Source: JBBDWZ01 sp050732575 (GTDB lineage: Bacteria; Gemmatimonadota; Gemmatimonadetes; Longimicrobiales; RSA9). Taken from it: a DNA stretch of 19,637 nucleotides. The DNA lies in contig JBOHRF010000070.1 of assembly GCA_050732575.1 (NCBI GenBank), positions 1 to 19,637 of the forward strand, given 5' to 3'. Each line of letters opens with the position of its first letter. Positions within the stretch are counted from its first letter, which is position 1. Of this stretch, positions 6,922 to 14,149 are shown piece after piece. The position numbers and the translations under genes were made by a program. The notes beneath the pieces are model-generated. The model was not told where the DNA came from. It saw nothing but the letters and a program-made list of their open reading frames with translations, and did no database searches.

Positions 6922-6954
6922 ACCGGGACGCGTCGCGCGTGGGCGCGTCCCGGT
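6922..6954. terminator. Hairpin after the ZIP permease gene, probable terminator
   Basis: ACCGGGACGCG (6922-6932) pairs perfectly with CGCGTCCCGGT (6944-6954), an 11-bp GC-rich stem with an 11-base loop, 20 bases past the ZIP stop on the minus strand. The following T-run is poor on either strand, so termination may be imperfect or the hairpin may serve as an mRNA 3' stabiliser. A second element, the 12-bp palindrome CCTGAGCTCAGG (6968-6979), covers the ZIP stop codon. Confidence 0.55.
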
Positions 6955-6974
6955 TTCGTGAGCCGGACCTGAGC

Positions 6975-8216
6975 TCAGGCCGTCACCAGCAACCCGGTGA
7001 CATACATGACGGCCAGTCCGATCAGGACGCCGGCCGCGTTGAGCGGCCGCGTGATTCCGCTCTCTGCACGCCGGGCAAAGAGCTTCCACAATTCGTAAAT
7101 GACCTGCACAATGGCGCCCGCGCCAATGGCAAAGAACAACGTGACCGCCACCGGCGAATAGGAGAATCCTCCCAGCCACGTCCCGAGAATCGTGGGTGCA
7201 CCCGCCAGCAGCCCGAGCATCACGAGCTGGCGTACGCTGATACGCTCCTGGGCGAGGGGTGCAACAATGCCCAGCCCTTCCGTTGTGTTGTGTAACAGAA
7301 ATCCCAGGACCAGGAACGCGCCGAGCGATATTTCGCCCGTGGAATAGGCGGCGCCGATGGCCAGCCCTTCACCCAGATTGTGCAATCCAATGGCGAGCGC
7401 GATCAGAGCCGATACATAGAGCGGTGACAGCCCCTGCCCGGTGCGCCGCCGCCACTCGCCAATGGATGCGATGGTCAGCGGGGTGCCCAGTACGCCCAGC
7501 AAAACCAGACTCAGTCCCTGGAAAGCGCCCGCCACACGGGCCGAAACCTCGAGTGCCTCGGCCAACGCGTCGACCCCGAGAAAAACCAGCAGACCGATGG
7601 TCAAGCTGAGGAAGAAATCGACCCACTTGCGCTGTACCGAACGCAGGAACGGCAGCCAGAGCAGGCCCAGAAAAACGGGAATCACACCCACGTAAATGCC
7701 GAGCGTTGCGAACACCGCAAGGAAACGAAAACTGGGCCGAGGTGATTGCGTGGCTACTGCCACTTCGCCGTCAAAGGTCAATCCCGTGCTACTCACCAGG
7801 CGAACCGCATGCGGCTCTCCCTCCACCCAAGGGTAGGGAATCGTGATCGTGCGGCTTGCCAGGCGCTCGATCCTGCGCGGCCCATCCATGGTGTGCGTCC
7901 ATGCCGCATCATCTACAAAAACCTGCGCTACCGTAACCGGCTCCGGTCCGCCATTGATGACCTGTACCTGCATCACACCCGTGGCCGGCAGCACGATGCG
8001 TTGAATGGTCAGTTCTTCGATGGGCGGGAAGGCGGTGCGAAACACGCTGGCCGGATCCCACTTCATGAACGTAATAATGACCAGCGCGAGCAACGCCAGC
8101 GGCGCTACCCCTTTGACCCAGTTCGATGCACGCCGTTCGGGCGCGGGCGCTGGCGGCGTGCCACTCGAGCTCGGTTCACTGCGCACGCGTTCGCGCTCGA
8201 CTGCCGTCTCACGCAT
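6975..8216 (-). CDS. ZIP-family metal permease with an inserted extracytoplasmic domain
   Basis: This 413-residue membrane protein has a charged N-terminus and a first membrane segment at about 35-51. A predicted beta-rich domain of ~100 residues follows (about 65-160), then a helical bundle from about 163 to the C-terminus. Two helices carry the metal-site motifs of ZIP transporters: HNLGEG (His279, Asn280, Glu283) and HNTTEG (His309, Asn310, Glu313). ZIPs move Zn, Fe or Mn, usually into the cytoplasm. The added beta domain is not part of ordinary ZIPs. The ATG at 8216 has AGGAGG six bases upstream and overlaps the oxidase stop by eight bases (ATGCGTGA), so I reject the longer open frame reaching 8369. 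It is the last gene of the regulator-oxidase-permease operon. Metal and direction of transport are not proven. Confidence 0.85.
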   Translation of the reverse strand: MRETAVERERVRSEPSSSGTPPAPAPERRASNWVKGVAPLALLALVIITFMKWDPASVFRTAFPPIEELTIQRIVLPATGVMQVQVINGGPEPVTVAQVFVDDAAWTHTMDGPRRIERLASRTITIPYPWVEGEPHAVRLVSSTGLTFDGEVAVATQSPRPSFRFLAVFATLGIYVGVIPVFLGLLWLPFLRSVQRKWVDFFLSLTIGLLVFLGVDALAEALEVSARVAGAFQGLSLVLLGVLGTPLTIASIGEWRRRTGQGLSPLYVSALIALAIGLHNLGEGLAIGAAYSTGEISLGAFLVLGFLLHNTTEGLGIVAPLAQERISVRQLVMLGLLAGAPTILGTWLGGFSYSPVAVTLFFAIGAGAIVQVIYELWKLFARRAESGITRPLNAAGVLIGLAVMYVTGLLVTA

Positions 8217-9261
8217 GGGGCGCCTCCTGCACATCGAAAACGCCCATCCAGCCGAGTTCGGCAAATTCGCTCTGATGCGCGTGAAACATGAAACGACCCG
8301 GAAACTTGAACGTGAACTCGAGGATGCCACGCTCACCCTGGCACAGCATGACGTTGTCCGTCCATTCAAACCGTTCCAGGTCCGTGCCCGTGCGGTAGTA
8401 GCGGAAGAAATTGCCGTGCAAGTGAAATGAGTTGATCAGATCGAATTCGGTCAGGTTGGAAAGGTAGATTCGATTGAGCTCACCTACGCGCAACCGAATC
8501 GGATGACTCTGATAGTGAAAGCCCACGCTGTTTACTGCGTACACCTCATTCTCACCATCGAGATTCGTGTCGAATCCATTCATCACCATGACCATTTCAT
8601 GGGCCGGCGCGCGGCCCTGCTTGGGATCGATGATGAACGTGCCGTAAAGACCTTTGTGGATGTGCCGCTTCAGGGGTATGGCATGACAGTGATAGAGCTG
8701 CAGGCCGAACGGTTCCGCGTCGAATTCATAGACGAACGAGCGACCTGGTTCGACCACCTCGAACACGCCATCCATATTGGCCGCGTGGATGCCGTGAAAG
8801 TGCATGGTGTGTGGATGCGATCCCGCGTTCACGAACGTGACGCGCAGTCGGTCACCTTCCGTGCAGCGCACGGTCGGTCCCGGGACTTGCCCGTTGTAGG
8901 CCCAGGCCGGGAAGAACACCCCGGGTGCCACCTCGATTTCCTTATCGGCCGCGATAATGTTGTATTCGCGTAGCGTTTGCCCGTTGGGCAAGCGCGAGAC
9001 CCGACCGTAATCGAAGTTCTTGAGAAAACCGGTTGGGTTGAAGCTGCCTGGTTGCAGTTCACCAACCGGCGCGTTACCCGCGTGCGGTCCGTGCCCTGGC
9101 TGTTGCACCGGGCCACTCTCGTTTTGCGTGTTCGTTTGCTTCGCCTTCAGTGCCATGGCACCCTGCGCCGCGGCCAGACCTGCCGCTCCCAGCGCGCCCG
9201 CCCGCAGCAGGTCACGCCGGCTCATGGGCGCTCTACCTTCCGATCGTTTTTGCTCAGACAT
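8209..9261 (-). CDS. Tat-exported two-domain multicopper oxidase
   Basis: This 350-residue periplasmic or secreted oxidase has a twin-arginine signal (SRRDLLRAG, Arg15/Arg16, then an Ala/Gly-rich stretch). Two cupredoxin domains follow, at about 95-215 and 225-345. Domain 1 has HTMHFHG (His151, His154, His156) and YHCHAIPLKRHIHKGLYG (His191, Cys192, His193, His200/His202). Domain 2 has SFHLHG (His280, His282) and FHAHQSEF (His327, His329). The four HxH pairs make a full trinuclear centre. Only domain 1 has the type 1 copper Cys, so it resembles a type C two-domain laccase-like oxidase. By alignment with NirK the axial position appears to be Leu205 rather than Met. The ATG has GGGAGG eight bases upstream and overlaps the regulator stop (ATGTCTGA). 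The substrate is unknown; context suggests a metal ion. Confidence 0.93.
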   Translation of the reverse strand: MSEQKRSEGRAPMSRRDLLRAGALGAAGLAAAQGAMALKAKQTNTQNESGPVQQPGHGPHAGNAPVGELQPGSFNPTGFLKNFDYGRVSRLPNGQTLREYNIIAADKEIEVAPGVFFPAWAYNGQVPGPTVRCTEGDRLRVTFVNAGSHPHTMHFHGIHAANMDGVFEVVEPGRSFVYEFDAEPFGLQLYHCHAIPLKRHIHKGLYGTFIIDPKQGRAPAHEMVMVMNGFDTNLDGENEVYAVNSVGFHYQSHPIRLRVGELNRIYLSNLTEFDLINSFHLHGNFFRYYRTGTDLERFEWTDNVMLCQGERGILEFTFKFPGRFMFHAHQSEFAELGWMGVFDVQEAPHA

Positions 9262-9973
9262 CTTTCAAACCTCCCGCACCCAGCTTCGCCCTTGGTTTCC
9301 TGTTCCGGGATCTGCTTTCGTCCAGTGCTTCAACTTCCAGTGAGTTCGCCAACTCGACCCCGACGAATCGCTCCCGCCCCGCTACTTCCACTTTCAGCGG
9401 ACCGTTGAACGGTGCGCGCTCCAACAGGCGCAGTTCCGCACCCGGCATCAGCTGCAGTTCGGCCAGGTAGCGCAGCGCTTCTGGATCTTCGTCCTGCACA
9501 CGCCGTAACACGCCCCGTGCGCCGACCGCCAACTGCCCCAGCGTGGGAAAGTGCAGTTCCACGAATCGCCCCTGATTCCGCGGTATCGGTGCTCCGTGTG
9601 GATCCGCCTGAGGCTCGCCCAATACACTCGCCATCCGATTGATCAGTTCGTCCGTGGCCGCATGCTCCAACCGCTCCGCTTCCTCGTGCACGCGATCCCA
9701 CGTGTAGCCCAGCACCTGTACCAGAAACAGCTCCAGCACCCGGTGCCGTCGTATGAGTCGCACCGCTTCCCGCTCGCCCTCCGCCGTCAGGCGCGCGCCG
9801 TAGTAAGGCACGTGCTCAACCAGGCCCCGCTCCGCCAGCCGCTTGAGCATGCCCGTCACCGAGCCCGCGGCAATGTTCAGCCGTTCCGCAATCGCGGACG
9901 TGCTCGCCGCCGCTTCGCCAGCGCTCAGCGCGTGGATGGTCTTGAGATAATCTTCGACCGCAATGGAGGGCAT
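9254..9973 (-). CDS. MntR/DtxR-family metal-dependent repressor
   Basis: This 239-residue regulator has an N-terminal winged helix (about 1-65, STSAIAERLNIAAGSVTGMLKRLAERG), a metal-binding dimer domain (about 66-135, HEEAERLEHAATDELINRM) and a C-terminal FeoA/SH3-like domain (about 145-215). Primary-site residues by alignment are Asp8, Glu100, Glu103 and His104, with His77 and His96 as further ligands. Asp8 and Glu100 replace the Met10/Cys102 of DtxR and match the Mn-sensing MntR/SloR pattern, though MntR Glu11 is Lys11 here. I infer a manganese- or iron-activated repressor of its own operon. GGAG stands six bases before the start. A promoter with an overlapping TTAG-N6-CTAA operator lies upstream, and the stop overlaps the oxidase start by eight bases. 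Confidence 0.93.
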   Translation of the reverse strand: MPSIAVEDYLKTIHALSAGEAAASTSAIAERLNIAAGSVTGMLKRLAERGLVEHVPYYGARLTAEGEREAVRLIRRHRVLELFLVQVLGYTWDRVHEEAERLEHAATDELINRMASVLGEPQADPHGAPIPRNQGRFVELHFPTLGQLAVGARGVLRRVQDEDPEALRYLAELQLMPGAELRLLERAPFNGPLKVEVAGRERFVGVELANSLEVEALDESRSRNRKPRAKLGAGGLKDV

Positions 9974-10016
9974 GAGGCGCTCCGAAAACGAGTTTCATCG
10001 AGTACGAACTTCTTTT

Positions 10017-10030
10017 TTAGGATAGACTAA
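10017..10030. promoter_or_regulatory. Candidate DtxR/MntR-type operator
   Basis: TTAGGATAGACTAA on the plus strand (TTAGTCTATCCTAA on the minus strand) has the TTAG-N6-CTAA symmetry of DtxR/IdeR-type boxes. The minus strand matches 11 of 14 bases of the TTAGGTTAGCCTAA core as I know it. It covers the -10 box of the regulator promoter, where a bound repressor would block RNA polymerase. Confidence 0.6.
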
Positions 10031-10047
10031 CTTTTGGGGGCGGTCAA
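10019..10047 (-). promoter_or_regulatory. Sigma70-type promoter of the regulator-oxidase-ZIP operon
   Basis: On the minus strand TTGACC (10042-10047) and TATCCT (10019-10024) are separated by 17 bases, the optimal spacing. Transcription would begin near 10012, giving a leader of about 39 bases before the regulator start at 9973. Confidence 0.7.
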
Positions 10048-10133
10048 GGGACCTGAGGCCGGCCGACCGTATGAGCCGTGCGCGGGCGGCCCGGCCAGCG
10101 TATCATGGGCGGTCCGTCCACAGGGGTAAGCGC

Positions 10134-12086
10134 ATGGGGACAATGGAGAAAGCGTTGGAAGCGCTGCTTCACGAAGACCGGCGATTCCGGCCGTCCGCAG
10201 CTTTTCAGGCGCAGGCATCGGCTGCCGACGCCGACATTTATGCGCGCGCAGCGGCAGATCCTGAGGCGTTCTGGGCGTCCTTTGCGGCGGAGCTGGACTG
10301 GTTCCAGCCGTGGCAGAGCGTCCTCGATTGGCGGCCGCCACACGCGCAGTGGTTCGTGGGTGGCAAGCTGAACGTTGCGCACAATTGTTTGGATCGGCAT
10401 CTGGCTGGCCCGCGCCGAAACAAGGCGGCCTTGATTTGGGAGGGTGAACCAGGCGACCAGCGCGTGTTCACCTATTGGGACCTGCACCGCGAGGTATGTC
10501 AGTTTGCCAATGCGTTGAAGCGACTGGGAGTGCGGCGCGGCGATCGAGTGGCGATTTACCTGCCCATGATCCCCGAAACGGCTGTTGCCATGTTGGCCTG
10601 CGCGCGCATTGGCGCTGCTCACTCGGTGGTATTTGGCGGCTTCTCGGCCGAGAGCCTGCGCGATCGCATCAATGACGCGCAGGCTCGTTTGTTGGTGACG
10701 GCGGACGGCGGTTATCGGCGCGGCCGGGTAGTGAATCTGAAAGAGAATGCAGATCTGGCGCTGGAGGACACACCGAGTATTGAGAAGGTCGTGGTCGTGC
10801 GGCGCGGCGGCGGTCTGGAAGCGCCCGTGCCGATGACTGCGGGACGCGATGTTTGGTACCACGAGATCACGCCCTTGGAATCATCGGCATGTCCGGCTGA
10901 GCGAATGGATGCGGAAGACATGCTGTACATCCTGTATACATCGGGCACGACCGGCAAACCCAAAGGCGTAGTGCACACGACCGGCGGCTATTTGACGCAC
11001 GTGTACGCAACTACGAAGCTCGTGTTCGATCTGAAGGAGGACGACTGTTACTGGTGCACGGCTGACGTTGGTTGGGTAACGGGCCACAGCTATATCGTGT
11101 ACGGTCCGCTCGCCAATGGTGCCACTGTGCTGATGTATGAGGGCGCGCCGGATTGGCCGGACCGGGGCCGCTTCTGGCGCTTGATCGAGAAATATGGTGT
11201 CACGGTTTTTTACACCGCGCCTACGGCCATCCGAGCCTTCATGCGTTGGGGTACAGAATGGCCGGCCCGTAGCAACCTTTCCACACTGCGCTTGTTGGGT
11301 ACGGTAGGCGAGCCCATAAATCCGGAAGCGTGGATATGGTATCACGAGCACATTGGCAGGCAAGGGTGTCCGGTTGTAGATACTTGGTGGCAGACCGAAA
11401 CGGGTGGCATCATGATCACGCCATTGCCGGGCATCACAGAGACCAAGCCAGGCAGTGCCACCGTTCCGTTTCCGGGCATCAGCGCTGATGTTTTGAGCGG
11501 TGACGGACAGAGTGTCAAAGCCGGTTACCTTGCCATCACAAAGCCATGGCCGGGCATGTTGCGCACTGTCTACGGAGACGAGGAGCGTTTTCGACAAAAC
11601 TATTGGGCACGCTGGCCCAACATCTATTTTCCGGGGGATGGCGCCAAGCGGGACGACGATGGTTACTACTGGATTCTGGGTCGAGTTGATGACGTGTTGA
11701 ACGTTGCCGGTCATCGAATCGGTACCATGGAAGTTGAGAGTGCACTGGTCGACCATCCATCCGTGGCTGAGGCCGCCGTGGTGGGACGTGCCGACGAATT
11801 GAAGGGACAGGCTATTGCTGCGTTCGTGACTGTGAAAGAAGGCATCGACGCGTCCGACAAGCTGAAGGGTGTATTGAAGGAACATGTCACGCGCAAGATT
11901 GGGGCAATCGCGCGTCCCGATGACATTCTGTTTGCGGCCGACTTACCCAAGACGCGATCGGGCAAAATCATGCGTCGGCTGCTGCGTGACATTGCCGAAG
12001 GGCGCGCATTGGGTGACACCACGACGTTGGCGGATCCAACCGTGGTCGCGCGTTTAAAAACCGAATATGAGGACAAGGAGGCTTGA
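10134..12086 (+). CDS. acs: Acetyl-coenzyme A synthetase
   Basis: The AMP-forming enzyme activates acetate to acetyl-CoA via acetyl-AMP in the cytoplasm. From ATG 10134 it is 650 residues, the usual Acs length. The phosphate-binding loop YTSGTTGKPKG is at 268-278. Also visible are WWQTETGG, WYHEHIG, YWILGRVDDVLNVAGHRIGT and the C-terminal PKTRSGKIMRR with catalytic Lys611, the residue acetylated by Pat-type enzymes in characterised homologues. The frame opens at 10071, but ATG 10134 has AGGGG a few bases upstream and starts just before the family N-terminus; a third option is ATG 10143. No strong promoter is visible. The stop is three bases before the moxR start, so acs heads a four-gene run. 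Confidence 0.96.
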   Translation: MGTMEKALEALLHEDRRFRPSAAFQAQASAADADIYARAAADPEAFWASFAAELDWFQPWQSVLDWRPPHAQWFVGGKLNVAHNCLDRHLAGPRRNKAALIWEGEPGDQRVFTYWDLHREVCQFANALKRLGVRRGDRVAIYLPMIPETAVAMLACARIGAAHSVVFGGFSAESLRDRINDAQARLLVTADGGYRRGRVVNLKENADLALEDTPSIEKVVVVRRGGGLEAPVPMTAGRDVWYHEITPLESSACPAERMDAEDMLYILYTSGTTGKPKGVVHTTGGYLTHVYATTKLVFDLKEDDCYWCTADVGWVTGHSYIVYGPLANGATVLMYEGAPDWPDRGRFWRLIEKYGVTVFYTAPTAIRAFMRWGTEWPARSNLSTLRLLGTVGEPINPEAWIWYHEHIGRQGCPVVDTWWQTETGGIMITPLPGITETKPGSATVPFPGISADVLSGDGQSVKAGYLAITKPWPGMLRTVYGDEERFRQNYWARWPNIYFPGDGAKRDDDGYYWILGRVDDVLNVAGHRIGTMEVESALVDHPSVAEAAVVGRADELKGQAIAAFVTVKEGIDASDKLKGVLKEHVTRKIGAIARPDDILFAADLPKTRSGKIMRRLLRDIAEGRALGDTTTLADPTVVARLKTEYEDKEA

Positions 12087-12089
12087 GGA

Positions 12090-13061
12090 TTGAATCATGT
12101 GGCACTCCCCCTACGAAACCCGGATCCCCAACAACTCGATCGACTGGTAGATGCAGTCGAAACCGTTTTTCATGGCAAGCGCGACGTGGTCCGTTTCGCG
12201 GTGGTGGCCCTGCTCGCGCGCGGCCATGTCCTTTTCGAGGATATCCCTGGCGTAGGCAAGACCACGCTGGCGCGTGCTCTGGCCGGTGCGCTGGGGCTGA
12301 GTTTCCAGCGCATTCAGTTTACCAGCGACCTGCTGCCCTCCGACGTACTGGGCGTTTCCATCTACCAGCCGCAAAGCAATACGTTTGAAATCCGGCCGGG
12401 ACCCATTTTCACCAATATCGTCGTGGCCGATGAAATCAATCGGGCACCCCCTCGTACACAGAGTGGGCTGCTGGAGGCCATGCAAGAAGGGCGCGTGACG
12501 ATAGACGAGCATTCGCATGAGTTGCCGCGGCCGTTTCTGGTCATGGCTACGCAGAACCCGCTGGAGCATCACGGTACGTATCCATTGCCCGAGAGTCAGC
12601 TCGATCGTTTCCTCATGCGGCTCACCATTGGCTATCCCCATGAAGGTGCGGAGCGCCGCATTCTGCTGGATTCGGTCGGTACGGAGGATCCGGTGACGGC
12701 CATCGAGCCCGTATTCGCGGCGGGCGAATTGCTGGCGCTGCAAGCCGCCGTGGAAGACGTACATGCCGAGCCGGCCATTGTGGATTATCTGATGGCGATC
12801 GTGCGCGCCACGCGCACTGACCCGCGCTTGCGCATGGGCGTGAGTCCACGCGGAGCCATTGGCCTGTTCCGGGCCGCGCGCGCCTTCGCACTCGTACAAG
12901 GCCGGCGTTACCTGGTGCCGGATGATGTGCAGGCCCTGGTCGCACCCTGCCTGGCGCATCGGTTGCTGCCCACCACAGCCTCGGGCGCATCGTCGGAAAT
13001 GCACGAGGAAGGCACGGCCATTCTCGAGGAATTGATCGCGGCTGTACCCGTGCCCCTATGA
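12090..13061 (+). CDS. MoxR-family AAA+ ATPase
   Basis: This 323-residue chaperone-like ATPase has Walker A EDIPGVGKTTL (Gly54-Thr59), Walker B VVADEINRA (Asp114, Glu115), sensor 1 MATQNP (Asn156), a DRFLMR segment near 172-177 and sensor 2 GVSPRG (Arg254). MoxR proteins typically help assemble or activate partner proteins encoded beside them. I chose the TTG at 12090 because AAGGAGG (12075-12081) lies eight bases before it. GTG 12099 is the alternative but would be 17 bases away. It sits three bases after acs and overlaps the DUF58 gene in an ATGA, forming the common MoxR-DUF58-transglutaminase block. Confidence 0.94.
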   Translation: MNHVALPLRNPDPQQLDRLVDAVETVFHGKRDVVRFAVVALLARGHVLFEDIPGVGKTTLARALAGALGLSFQRIQFTSDLLPSDVLGVSIYQPQSNTFEIRPGPIFTNIVVADEINRAPPRTQSGLLEAMQEGRVTIDEHSHELPRPFLVMATQNPLEHHGTYPLPESQLDRFLMRLTIGYPHEGAERRILLDSVGTEDPVTAIEPVFAAGELLALQAAVEDVHAEPAIVDYLMAIVRATRTDPRLRMGVSPRGAIGLFRAARAFALVQGRRYLVPDDVQALVAPCLAHRLLPTTASGASSEMHEEGTAILEELIAAVPVPL

Positions 13062-14149
13062 ATCGTGCGTCCACGGTTTCCAGCCCGGCACGAGTGTTGG
13101 TCGTGTTGAGGCGCGCGCGTGGCCGGCTTGCCCAATGGCTGCGCCCACCGCGCCGACTTCGTTTCACGCGTTGGGGTGGTCTGCTGACCGGGACCATCAT
13201 GGCACTTGGATTTGCCGCGCTGAACACAGCCAACAACCTGCTCTATCTCGTACTGGGCGGATTGTTGGGACTCATTGTGGTCAGCGGCTGGCTGTCCGAA
13301 CAGGTTTTGCGTCGATTGAGCGTGGAGCGACGGCTGCCGCGCGCCGGTGTGGCCGGTCAGCCGGTTCGGGCAAGTTATGACATCACGAATCACAAAACTC
13401 GCTTTCCCAGCCTGGCGCTCGAACTGCGTGATGCTACACTCGGCTCGGCGTATTTGATTTCGGTCTGGCCGGGCAAGACCGGCAGTGCGCGTGCAGAGAC
13501 CACTATCGGGCGGCGCGGCGTCTACGCACTGGATCGGCTTGTCCTGCGCACGTCTTTTCCATTCGGCCTGTTCATCAAAGAGCGCGACATCAGCGTGCCG
13601 GCCATGCTCACCATCTGGCCGCGCGTGGATCGCATGGTGAGAACGCTGAGACGGGCGGGTGGACGAGCGCACCATTCGGCGGTGACCGCATCGGTGGGCG
13701 CGCGCGGCGGACGTGGAGAATACCGCAGCCTCAGGCCTTATCTGCCCGGCGACGACCCGCGTGACGTACACTGGCGCTCCAGCGCGCGTCGGCGGCAGCC
13801 GCTGGTTCGAGAGTACGAGTTGGATTCCAGCCAAACCTTTTGGCTATGTCTGGATTTGCGCGCGCCCGAAGGTGATCAGGCCGAGCTGCTGGTGGAGATT
13901 GCCGCCGCCCTGGCGGCGCGCGCGGTGCACGCCAACCAGCGTTTTGGCCTGGCCACAAACGAGAGCCGCGTGGATCCGGGCACGGGTCCCGGACAACTCG
14001 AGATGGTGTTGGATTTGCTTGCCCGAGTCCGCTTCCGCGTGGACGCTCCATTGTTCCGCGCGCCTGCTGACCCCAGCCAGTGTGTGTTGGTAACGGTCGC
14101 CGGCGCCCCCGCTGACTACGCAGACGTTTTTACGACGGCCGACGCATGA
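13058..14149 (+). CDS. DUF58 domain protein
   Basis: This 363-residue protein has a basic N-terminus and two closely spaced hydrophobic stretches (about 40-57 and 61-75) that anchor it in the membrane. A beta-rich region follows, then the DUF58 signature at about 221-254 (EYRSLRPYLPGDDPRDVHWR) with a VWA-like tail. DUF58 proteins are almost always encoded next to MoxR ATPases. Their biochemical role is poorly defined, but they are thought to be clients or partners of the ATPase. The start codon overlaps the moxR stop (ATGA) and its own stop overlaps the next gene in another ATGA, so the three proteins are probably translationally coupled. Confidence 0.92.
   Translation: MNRASTVSSPARVLVVLRRARGRLAQWLRPPRRLRFTRWGGLLTGTIMALGFAALNTANNLLYLVLGGLLGLIVVSGWLSEQVLRRLSVERRLPRAGVAGQPVRASYDITNHKTRFPSLALELRDATLGSAYLISVWPGKTGSARAETTIGRRGVYALDRLVLRTSFPFGLFIKERDISVPAMLTIWPRVDRMVRTLRRAGGRAHHSAVTASVGARGGRGEYRSLRPYLPGDDPRDVHWRSSARRRQPLVREYELDSSQTFWLCLDLRAPEGDQAELLVEIAAALAARAVHANQRFGLATNESRVDPGTGPGQLEMVLDLLARVRFRVDAPLFRAPADPSQCVLVTVAGAPADYADVFTTADA

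Noticed and set aside
10881..11885. Long minus-strand open frame opposite acs
   Set aside because: It is fully inside a clear acs gene and has no recognisable motif.
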